Source of the DNA: Fasciola hepatica
Lineage: Eukaryota > Platyhelminthes > Trematoda > Plagiorchiida > Fasciolidae
Length of the DNA stretch: 64,000 nucleotides
Assembly (NCBI GenBank): GCA_948099385.1
Contig: CANUEZ040000116.1
Span: 14,481,501-14,545,500 of the forward strand
Direction of reading: 5' to 3'
Part shown: piece by piece, positions 1 to 8,496 of the stretch
Layout: the number at the start of each line of letters is the position of its first letter
Numbering within the stretch: position 1 is the first letter of the stretch
Position numbers and translations under genes: made by a program
The notes under the pieces: model-generated
Database searches by the model: none
Told to the model about the DNA's origin: nothing
What the model saw: the letters and a program-made list of their open reading frames with translations, nothing else

Positions 1-3000
1 TGGTCCCAGAGCGAAGTAACGTCTGTCTTCATTTTGGTAGGTGATCACCTGGGACACCATGGGACCAAGATCTACAACAGAAATAATTGGTGGCGGACGA
101 CGGTGAAGTTACCGAGTGCAATTTCCTCTCAATGACTCTCAAAGATGTTATTGACGATAGCGGTAGGAATCCACTTACCAAACCACGTTAATCGACTTCC
201 ATCAACTACACCGGTACATTTCATTTTCGGGTAGGAAAATGTGGCCAATACGGGGACGGGGTGACAGATAACTAATATATCTCTCACGTGGATAAAGGAC
301 CGATTGAACAGCAACATGGATTGTGGAAGTTTTGGTCCCTCTCCAGGTTCAAGCATGTACTGTTGAATGCAGGGATCTGTATGATAGAATATGTAAACAA
401 GGGACAATTGGTGACACGTGGTGAAGATGGATTATTTAGCGCTATATTAAAGAAGGGAACGTTGTTTTCGGTTTCAGCTACCGCTCACAAATGAATCACA
501 ATAGGTTACCATTAAGGCTTCATGGTTGCCCGGCACTTTTTGATGCAAATCTATTTTCAAACAGCACAACAAAAAACTGAATGCTTCACTCAGCAGTACA
601 TAAAATAGTAATGATGCACGAGATGTACAAATTAATTTCAGTCCCAGATAAGCCCTGAATGCAGGAACGAATACGGCCAAATTGAACTCACCAAACTGAT
701 GGACATCTTTTTTGAATGGTATGCCATACAACTGCACAGAACGTTGCGCAATTTTATGTTTTATAACCGGTTTTGTGGGTATAATTCGGAGTCCTCGAGC
801 ACGGAACGAGTTTTTGAACACGCAAAAGTATGAACTGGGCCGATCTGCTATAAAGGTGCACTAGAAAATTGGGACAAACGGGAAGGAAAGTTTCATTTGA
901 AACGAAATAGAAAATTTGAATGCTTCAATTGTGAATGCTTTTATCCAGTATCTAGCTGGACGAAGTTGCGGCGATGTGCACCAATTTACAATTAGAGCAT
1001 CTGCTTTCATTTCAGTGCATCAAATGAGTCCAGAAACGTATAAAGGTGATTATATATTCACTTTAAATTCTCAAACTTTGCTTTGAGAAGTAACGTGACA
1101 ATAAATATTCTTTGTAATTCATCCGAATAAATTGATCGCACTGAAGCAGTTCTATTAGGCATTTTCAAAATCCATCTGAGCAACAACCAGTTCTATTTGA
1201 AAATGTCGGTACAAACCTCTCCGATGTCCGAGAAGGCCTGTCCATCCATGGTGATGGAAATATGACCTGAAAACCATTTCTCATCTGTGTCCGTTAAATG
1301 AATCCGAATATAGTACACCTCACTGGCCTTTCCGAGCATCAAGGTAATGTGCCGTCGATTGAACGAGGAATTTTCGATATGAGGGTTTCCGGCAGTTTTC
1401 AGGGACTCAGACCCTGTTGTTAGGTATGTCGATGTCCACGTTTGGACTTGACAGTTTTCCGTTCCACCCTGAGTTCGGTCGATCAGTTGCGTGAATTGGT
1501 CTGGTTTTAAATACGAAGGAGGATATTTCAACGGTGATTGCGAAACGTAAATTCAAAACTCACAAACAGAAGAATTTTGACTACGAACTCATGAAACCTT
1601 CGGAAACCCGTAGAGGAACACACTTTTTCCTACCGTGGAAGATTCCAAGTAACAGCTGTTAACGACTGTTCATTATCAAATCTACCCACCCAAACTGGAG
1701 TTTCGGTCAGTAATCGGGACCAAAATCTTCGATCAATAATTTACCTGTTCTTTTCCATTTAATTTATTTTTTAATTTGAAAATGACGAAATAAATCATCC
1801 ATAGCGATTTGTTCCAAACATCAATAGAAGAACGATATAAATGAATAATATTACAGTTCTCAAATAAATTGATCAAGTTACATGATCACCATTTACTGCG
1901 TTCGGAATGTAGGATCACATGTTCAATGGTATGAGAGGTAGCCCAAGGATATTTATCGATTGGAAACTGCAACTCACAGTATAGCATCATGGTGAAATAC
2001 AGTATTTTGAGTCGGAGATGTGTGCTAAAGTCGAATCTCTCTGTAAATCGGACGTTGAGCGAGAAATTCCAGTTGTCCATTGAGAAAAATTCTTCTATCT
2101 GGAACAAGAGGCATTATCATTATATTATGGTTTAAACAACACATGCTACCTTGTTTGTAATGTGTAGTTCAACTTAGAATAAATGAAATGGATCGTTGCT
2201 TTTACTTTCAGAGCGATGAAACACTCAGTTCAAAACTGTCTCATGTAGTAATTCAGCTATTTGAAGATCTGAGCCATTTGAGGGGAAATTGAACTTCATG
2301 AATCACACCAGACTATTCTTTGAATATCACCGATTCATTGCATAGGTATTTCACTTTTATCTTCAATGGTACCAATGAACCGAGTTCCAACTGTAAAGGG
2401 AACCAGACATCCGCGTGCCATCCATCAAATTGTCTAGCATCTTTTTCAACAATTCAGCAAGCATGACAATTTTTCGGGGGATACTTTGGCTTCCTCATCA
2501 CGGAAGTGGAAATCCATGATGCCTCTCGCAATGTGAAACCTTTTTAGTGGACCGGTTTCCCGATTACTCCATTGTTTGTATTTCATTAGCATTATTATCC
2601 TTAAATGTGGTACTATGCGTATTAGGTTTTTGCTACGTAATTACGAGGCGGCGATTGTGGATACTGGAAGTTGCGAATTTCGACAGTAGTTAAATGCGGA
2701 GAATTGTCCGTCTGTCTGTAAAATACAAGAAGCCTTTAGTTAAAATCATGAATGTGATGTCCAAAATATCTATAGATTCATATATGAACCTCCAAAGGCA
2801 ACTGCATCGGACGCGAACAGGTCGTCAGCAAGACCAACCAAGTCAGGTACAGTACAAATAAAAAATACAAAATTTAGTTAGTCCAGAGTGCTGACGAGGG
2901 TATTCTACTCACACGTATTTCCATTCGTCGCAGATCTGTCTTGTTTAATCTCGTATTATTTTTGTTGGTATCGATCAGCACTCCGTCGGTGACCCACGGC

Positions 3001-3087
3001 CCGGCATAAAGATCCAACATCAATAATTTGCATTCACCTTGCGACAGGTCCGTATTCCTAAGTGTCGTGTTTATTTGGACTGTATCA
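1..3087 (-). CDS. Unrecognised gene, left palindrome copy (partial, runs off the left edge)
   Basis: This is the mirror image of the right-copy gene. Exons by symmetry are 2913-3087, 2331-2433, 1897-2098, ~1213-1500, 692-844, 179-376 and 1-71 (cut by the window edge). The reading frames are open in the same places, and the splice-site dinucleotides I checked are retained. A few substitutions change residues, such as Gln for Arg after Pro-Cys-Ile. If the palindrome is real, both copies look potentially functional and would be transcribed divergently from the centre. If it is an assembly error, this copy does not exist. Confidence 0.5.
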
Positions 3088-3493
3088 CTGAATTGGATTG
3101 AAGAAGAAACGTACTTTAAAGTGGAAAATGCTGTGAAATATTTTAGACCGAAAATCGAATATCTGACGACTGCTTGACCACTGTTTTCTACTAAACAACA
3201 GAAGATGGGGTTTTATTTGGAAATCACTATCTATAAAAACTGGCATTATTTGACGTGAAATGTTTCAAAGCAAACAGTGGAGCAGACGCATCTTAGGAAA
3301 GTTGTTGAAACAAATTTTGAATCTGTAGGACTCGAACGGGTGACAGTAGGAGTGTTGCATATCAGAAATAAAGCATTCGAATTTTGATTTATTGACTTAG
3401 AACTGTGGTTTTCAAAATTGGTTCTATCTGGGGTATATGAAATGTATAGAGGGAACAGATACCCTCATCAAATCATTTTGCGATATTACTGTC
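1..3493. repeat. Left arm of a ~7 kb palindrome
   Basis: The sequence from position 1 is the reverse complement of the sequence ending at 7035. Paired positions add up to 7036 at every point checked from the window edge to about 3121/3915, so I see no indel over roughly 3.1 kb; a single 1-bp slip occurs near 3480. Mismatches are rare in the outer arm and become frequent in the inner ~300-400 bp (roughly 8% over 3301-3420). Differences are substitutions rather than homopolymer slips. The arm is still paired at base 1, so it may extend left of the window. It could be a genuine inverted duplication or an assembly artefact. Confidence 0.93.
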
Positions 3494-3543
3494 ATAGAAT
3501 CTCAAGTTGGAATGGCTAACTTGTGTACAGGTGGTGTACACAA
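3494..3543. other. Palindrome spacer with inner hairpin
   Basis: About 50 nt separate the two arms. Next to the right arm, 3520-3529 (CTTGTGTACA) and 3535-3544 (TGTACACAAG) are perfect reverse complements around the 5-nt loop GGTGG. The hairpin's last base is the first base of the right arm, so it sits at the symmetry break. It could have seeded the inverted duplication, but that is inference. Confidence 0.7.
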
Positions 3544-3948
3544 GACAGTAATATCACAAATGATTTGATGAGGGTATCTGTACCCTTTATACATTTTATA
3601 TGCCCCAAATAGAGCCAGTTTTGAAAACCACAGTTCGAAGTCAATAAATCAAAATATGAATGCTTAATTTCTGATATGCAACACTCCTACTGTCACCCAT
3701 TCCTGTCCTACAGATTCAAAATTTGTTTCTACAACTTTCCTAAGATGCGTCTGATCCACTGTTTGCTTCGACGCATTTCACGTCAAATAGTGCCGGTTTT
3801 CATAGATAGTGATTTCCAAATAAAACCCCATCTTCTGTTGTTTAGTAGAAAACAGTGGTCAAGCAGTCGTCAGATATTCGATTTTCGGTCTAAAATATTT
3901 CACAGCATTTTCCACTTTAAAGTACGTTTCTTCTTCAACCCAATTCAG

Positions 3949-4123
3949 TGATACAGTCCAAATAAACACGACACTTAGGAATACGGACCTGTCGCAAGGT
4001 GAATGCAAATTATTGATGTTGGATCTTTATGCCGGGCCGTGGGTCACCGACGGAGTGCTGATCGATACCAACAAAAATAATACGAGATTAAACAAGACAG
4101 ATCTGCGACGAATGGAAATACGT
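3949..4123 (+). CDS. Exon of unrecognised gene (right copy)
   Basis: The exon follows a pyrimidine-rich acceptor ending CAG at 3948 and stops at the donor GTGAGT. It reads openly for 58 codons after one carried-over base (Asp-Thr-Val-Gln-Ile-Asn-Thr... to Met-Glu-Ile-Arg) and includes a Gly-Glu-Cys and several Asn-x-Thr sites. How it joins the next exon is not clear: the sequence after the acceptor near 4320 is open in a different phase. Confidence 0.45.
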
Positions 4124-7100
4124 GTGAGTAGAATACCCTCGTCAGCACTCTGGACTAACTAAATTTTGTATTTTTTATTTGTACTGTATCTGACTTGGTT
4201 GGTCTTGCTGACGACCTGTTCGCGTCCGATGCAGTTGCCTTTGGAGGTTCATATATGAATCTATAGATATTTTGGACATCACATTCATGATTTTAACTAA
4301 AGGCTTCTTGTATTTTACAGACAGACGGACAATTCTCCGCATTTAACTACTGTCGAAATTCGCAACTTCCAGTATCCACAATCGCCGCCTCGTAATTACG
4401 TAGCAAAAACCTAATACGCATAGTACCACATTTAAGGATAATAATGCTAATGAAATACAAACAATGGAGTAATCGGGAAACCGGTCCACTAAAAAGGTTT
4501 CACATTGCGAGAGGCATCATGGATTTCCACTTCCGTGATGAGGAAGCCAAAGTATCCCCCGAAAAATTGTCATGCTTGCTGAATTGTTGAAAAAGATGCT
4601 AGACAATTTGATGGATGGCACGCGGATGTCTGGTTCCCTTTACAGTTGGAACTCGGTTCATTGGTACCATTGAAGATAAAAGTGAAATACCTATGCAATG
4701 AATCGGTGATATTCAAAGAATAGTCTGGTGTGATTCATGAAGTTCAATTTCCCCTCAAATGGCTCAGATCTTCAAATAGCTGAATTACTACATGAGACAG
4801 TTTTGAACTGAGTGTTTCATCGCTCTGAAAGTAAAAGCAACGATCCATTTCATTTATTCTAAGTTGAACTACACATTACAAACAAGGTAGCATGTGTTGT
4901 TTAAACCATAATATAATGATAATGCCTCTTGTTCCAGATAGAAGAATTTTTCTCAATGGACAACTGGAATTTCTCGCTCAACGTCCGATTTACAGAGAGA
5001 TTCGACTTTAGCACACATCTCCGACTCAAAATACTGTATTTCACCATGATGCTATACTGTGAGTTGCAGTTTCCAATCGATAAATATCCTTGGGCTACCT
5101 CTCATACCATTGAACATGTGATCCTACATTCCGAACGCGGTAAGTGGTGATCATGTAACTTGATCAATTTATTTGAGAACTGTAATATTATTCATTTATA
5201 TCGTTCTTCTATTGATGTTTGGAACAAATCGCTATGGATGATTTATTTCGTCATTTTCAAATTAAAAAATAAATTAAATGGAAAAGAACAGGTAAATTAT
5301 TGATCGAAGATTTTGGTCCCGATTACTGACCGAAACTCCAGTTTGGGTGGGTAGATTTGATAATGAACAGTCGTTAACAGCTGTTACTTGGAATCTTCCA
5401 CGGTAGGAAAAAGTGTGTTCCTCTACGGGTTTCCGAAGGTTTCATGAGTTCGTAGTCAAAATTCTTCTGTTTGTGAGTTTTGAATTTACGTTTCGCAATC
5501 ACCGTTGAAATATCCTCCTTCGTATTTAAAACCAGACCAATTCACGCAACTGATCGACCGAACTCAGGGTGGAACGGAAAACTGTCAAGTCCAAACGTGG
5601 ACATCGACATACCTAACAACAGGGTCTGAGTCCCTGAAAACTGCCGGAAACCCTCATATCGAAAATTCCTCGTTCAATCGACGGCACATTACCTTGATGC
5701 TCGGAAAGGCCAGTGAGGTGTACTATATTCGGATTCATTTAACGGACACAGATGAGAAATGGTTTTCAGGTCATATTTCCATCACCATGGATGGACAGGC
5801 CTTCTCGGACATCGGAGAGGTTTGTACCGACATTTTCAAATAGAACTGGTTGTTGCTCAGATGGATTTTGAAAATGCCTAATAGAACTGCTTCAGTGCGA
5901 TCAATTTATTCGGATGAATTACAAAGAATATTTATTGTCACGTTACTTCTCAAAGCAAAGTTTGAGAATTTAAAGTGAATATATAATCACCTTTATACGT
6001 TTCTGGACTCATTTGATGCACTGAAATGAAAGCAGATGCTCTAATTGTAAATTGGTGCACATCGCCGCAACTTCGTCCAGCTAGATACTGGATAAAAGCA
6101 TTCACAATTGAAGCATTCAAATTTTCTATTTCGTTTCAAATGAAACTTTCCTTCCCGTTTGTCCCAATTTTCTAGTGCACCTTTATAGCAGATCGGCCCA
6201 GTTCATACTTTTGCGTGTTCAAAAACTCGTTCCGTGCTCGAGGACTCCGAATTATACCCACAAAACCGGTTATAAAACATAAAATTGCGCAACGTTCTGT
6301 GCAGTTGTATGGCATACCATTCAAAAAAGATGTCCATCAGTTTGGTGAGTTCAATTTGGCCGTATTCGTTCCTGCATTCAGGGCTTATCTGGGACTGAAA
6401 TTAATTTGTACATCTCGTGCATCATTACTATTTTATGTACTGCTGAGTGAAGCATTCAGTTTTTTGTTGTGCTGTTTGAAAATAGATTTGCATCAAAAAG
6501 TGCCGGGCAACCATGAAGCCTTAATGGTAACCTATTGTGATTCATTTGTGAGCGGTAGCTGAAACCGAAAACAACGTTCCCTTCTTTAATATAGCGCTAA
6601 ATAATCCATCTTCACCACGTGTCACCAATTATCCCTTGTTTACATATTCTACCATACAGATCCCTGCATTAGACAGTACATGCTTGAACCTGGAGAGGGA
6701 CCAAAACTTCCACAATCCATGTTGCTGTTCAATCGGTCCTTTATCCACGTGAGAGATATATTAGTTATCTGTCACCCCGTCCCCGTATTGGCCACATTTT
6801 CCTACCCGAAAATGAAATGTACCGGTGTAGTTGATGGAAGTCGATTAACGTGGTTTGGTAAGTGGATTCCTACCGCTATCGTCAATAACATCTTTGAGAG
6901 TCATTGAGAGGAAATTGCACTCGGTAACTTCACCGTCGTCCGCCACCAATTATTTCTGTTGTAGATCTTGGTCCCATGGTGTCCCAGGTGATCACCTACC
7001 AAAATGAAGACAGACGTTACTTCGCTCTGGGACCAGAGAGAAATAGCATAGTGACTGCAAGAGACCCCACAGACCAGTGGATCGGAATATTCCTGTCCGA

Positions 7101-7521
7101 GTATCGCAGGTACATCGACGGAAAGGTTCACACAAATGCCACGTACCTTCCGTGGGATGAAACGCGGACATTTAACAAAAATCTCTCCGGGACAATGTGC
7201 ACGGAATTCAAGGCCGACGACTGGAACTGTGAGTGATGAATCTATCCACGTTTTGTAGCACGAGCCATACAGGGGTATTTTTGTTAGAATTTGTGGTGCT
7301 CGGATGCTACGAGCACCAATTTAACTGTCATATTGTAAAATTGATAAGCAGTATTGTTAAGTGATTCTCAATACTGCAGACTCAACATCCCCCATTTATT
7401 GCATCATCTGTTGAGATAATTTTGAGATCCTTTATTCATTTCAGTGTGCTTCAACGGTGTTTACTACAAAAACAAGACGGTCGCATTGTGGACGGAAGAA
7501 GCTGGTCTGCAATTCCCGTAG
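3949..7521 (+). CDS. Unrecognised multi-exon gene, right palindrome copy (3' part, complete C terminus)
   Basis: I do not recognise the family. Exons that fit by splice sites and phase are 3949-4123, 4603-4705, 4938-5139, 5536-~5823, 6192-6344, 6660-6857, 6965-7228 and 7445-7521. Several exons from 5536 onward start with two bases that complete an Asp codon begun by a G in the previous exon, so the chain is internally consistent. The product has many N-x-S/T sites and scattered cysteines, with no kinase, protease or channel motif. A Cys...Leu-Thr-Trp...Met-Cys-Thr spacing across the last exons is vaguely immunoglobulin-like. No membrane segment is evident before the stop at 7519-7521, so a secreted or extracellular protein is plausible. 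The N terminus and the exon between 4123 and 4603 are unresolved. An AATAAA follows at 7767. Confidence 0.6.
4603..4705 (+). CDS. Exon of unrecognised gene (right copy)
   Basis: The acceptor is CTAG at 4602 and the donor GTGATA at 4706. The frame Gln-Phe-Asp-Gly-Trp-His-Ala-Asp-Val-Trp-Phe... to Cys-Asn-Glu-Ser stays open and ends in phase 0, which matches the phase-0 start of the exon at 4938. The mirror exon on the - strand (2331-2433) keeps the donor. Confidence 0.5.
4938..5139 (+). CDS. Exon of unrecognised gene (right copy)
   Basis: The acceptor TTGTTCCAG is followed by an open frame with Asn-Trp-Asn-Phe-Ser, then a Tyr-Cys-Glu-Leu-Gln-Phe block. It ends at donor GTAAGT in phase 1. The mirror exon (1897-2098, -) differs at the donor: the last exon base is A instead of G and the donor reads GTAAAT, so the GT dinucleotide is kept. 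Confidence 0.6.
5536..5823 (+). CDS. Exon of unrecognised gene (right copy)
   Basis: The acceptor ACCAG follows a pyrimidine-rich stretch. The frame is open upstream to an in-frame TGA near 5478, so the exon must start after that. It contains Glu-Asn-Cys-Gln-Val-Gln-Thr-Trp and a Tyr-Tyr-Ile-Arg-Ile-His-Leu strand pattern. The 3' end is uncertain: donor GTTTGT at 5820 would give phase 0, and GTACCG at 5824 gives phase 1, which matches the exon at 6192. Confidence 0.5.
6192..6344 (+). CDS. Exon of unrecognised gene (right copy)
   Basis: The acceptor is TATAGCAG and the donor GTGAGT. The exon is 153 bp with symmetrical phase (2 bases + 50 codons + 1 base) and encodes a basic segment from Arg-Pro-Ser-Ser-Tyr-Phe-Cys to Val-His-Gln-Phe. 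It joins in phase to 6660. Confidence 0.55.
6660..6857 (+). CDS. Exon of unrecognised gene (right copy)
   Basis: The exon lies between acceptor CCATACAG and donor GTAAGT and is symmetrical in phase. It encodes Pro-Cys-Ile-Arg-Gln-Tyr-Met-Leu-Glu-Pro, then an Asn-Arg-Ser glycosylation site, Cys-His-Pro and Lys-Met-Lys-Cys-Thr-Gly, ending Leu-Thr-Trp-Phe. The left copy encodes Gln where this copy has Arg after Cys-Ile. It joins in phase to 6965. Confidence 0.6.
6965..7228 (+). CDS. Exon of unrecognised gene (right copy)
   Basis: The acceptor is CTGTTGTAG and the donor GTGAGT. The open frame runs Leu-Gly-Pro-Met-Val-Ser-Gln-Val-Ile through Arg-Arg-Tyr-Phe-Ala to Asp-Asp-Trp-Asn, with Asn-Ala-Thr and Asn-Leu-Ser sites and a Met-Cys-Thr-Glu. 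The palindrome partner ends at 7035, inside this exon. Confidence 0.65.
7445..7521 (+). CDS. Terminal exon of unrecognised gene (right copy)
   Basis: The acceptor ATTTCAG precedes 25 codons (Cys-Phe-Asn-Gly-Val-Tyr-Tyr ... Leu-Gln-Phe-Pro) and a TAG stop. It joins in phase 1 to the previous exon. There is no hydrophobic tail or membrane anchor at the C terminus. Confidence 0.6.
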
Positions 7522-7766
7522 TTCGGCTACATTGATCTCGTTATTGTACACGTATATCACTGCCTGACTGTATACAACATCCATCTATATATTTTTGTCC
7601 TCTCTGTTTCGATTTGTTTTGCCGATTTTGTCGTTGTATGTTGACTTGATACCAGGATCCACACATGACAGTTGATTGTCCCGATTTTTCCGCTGACCGT
7701 TTGCCTCATTTTAATGTCTTACATCTTATTTGAAATTCTTTGAGTACATTCTTATGAAAAACTCAC

Positions 7767-7772
7767 AATAAA
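7767..7772 (+). promoter_or_regulatory. Poly(A) signal AATAAA
   Basis: A canonical AATAAA lies about 245 nt after the stop at 7521, in AT-rich sequence. It is the likely 3' end signal of the right-copy gene. Confidence 0.5.
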
Positions 7773-8058
7773 TGTGCACCCGATATCGCTGACATTTATC
7801 TTATAAATTTAGTTTCAAGATGTTTTTGTTAAGTTTCCTTTATAATCCATGAATATTTTATTCGTTTGTGAACTGTCCAATCAGGATTTTCCCCCGATCA
7901 AAGAAGCCTGGTCACTCTTCTTCGCACTTTGATTATCATTCAATTATTGCTTTAATTTCATGATTTCAACCCTAATGGCTTTCTGCGCAAATTTAGCAAT
8001 ACATTGCTATAAGTAGTAAGAAACTTATTGATGCTTGGCAGATGTTGACAATGTTTAG
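7773..8058. other. Downstream flank, nothing recognised
   Basis: AT-rich sequence lies between the gene's poly(A) signal and the fold-back repeat. I see no open frame or repeat here that I can name. Confidence 0.4.
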
Positions 8059-8084
8059 AGGTGATCCAAATGTGAAAAGTCTTT

Positions 8085-8167
8085 GGCCTCGGCGGGATTC
8101 GAACCCACGCATGGTCACCACCGTCGCTGTAGTACCGCGGGTGATCTACCAGCTGAGCTACGAGGCC
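8085..8167 (-). tRNA. tRNA-like sequence (probable SINE head), left arm
   Basis: Read on the - strand, this 83-nt stretch starts GGCCTCG and ends CGAGGCC, giving a perfect 7-bp acceptor stem. It has an A-box-like TAGCTCAGCTGGTAGA and a B box GGTTCGAATCC inside a good T arm. The length and a GGT...ACC pairing before the T arm suggest a class II shape with a long variable arm. A possible anticodon loop has only three solid stem pairs. I read it as a tRNA-derived repeat rather than a working tRNA gene. Confidence 0.5.
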
Positions 8168-8387
8168 ACGCCGAAGAACCTTCGACTTTCTGCATATGGA
8201 TCACAGTATACCCGCCCAAATTACAGTAGCACATGGCATCCACCACTGTGAACTGGCTTGTAATTTGACTGCCTACAGCAGGATTCCCCTTTGTACTAAA
8301 CGGACTCCACCAGTTAAGCGCATTGGGCATGTTTTCAATGTATGATCCATATGATCCATATGCAGAAATTCGAAGGTTCTTCGGCGT

Positions 8388-8470
8388 GGCCTCGTAGCTC
8401 AGCTGGTAGATCACCCGCGGTACTGGAGCGACGGTGGTGACCATGCGTGGGTTCGAATCCCGCCGGGGCC
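8388..8470 (+). tRNA. tRNA-like sequence (probable SINE head), right arm
   Basis: This is the mirror copy of 8085-8167 with a few substitutions; the acceptor stem has one U-G wobble (GGCCTCG with CGGGGCC). A and B boxes are intact, so RNA polymerase III transcription is conceivable. The identical sequence beyond the tRNA-like part (AAAGACTTTTCACATTTGG) marks it as part of a repeat family. Confidence 0.5.
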
Positions 8471-8496
8471 AAAGACTTTTCACATTTGGATCACCT

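Larger units (their letters stand above)
3544..7035. repeat. Right arm of the ~7 kb palindrome
   Basis: This is the mirror copy of 1-3493. It contains the same exons in the opposite orientation. Sequence after 7035 (last part of an exon, a terminal exon and the 3' UTR) has no partner inside the window because its mirror would lie left of base 1. The true arm length therefore cannot be determined here. Confidence 0.93.
8059..8496. repeat. Fold-back repeat with two tRNA-like arms
   Basis: 8059-8203 and 8352-8496 are near-perfect inverted repeats (paired positions sum to 16555) around a 148-bp loop. Each arm carries one copy of the same tRNA-like sequence, pointing in opposite directions, plus identical flanking sequence outside the tRNA-like part. 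The arrangement fits two copies of a tRNA-derived repeat joined head to head, or a fold-back non-autonomous element. Confidence 0.85.

Noticed and set aside
8042..8483. Open frames on both strands across the fold-back repeat
   Set aside because: They arise because the tRNA-like inverted repeat lacks stops; the two frames encode the same repeat sequence and have no protein features.
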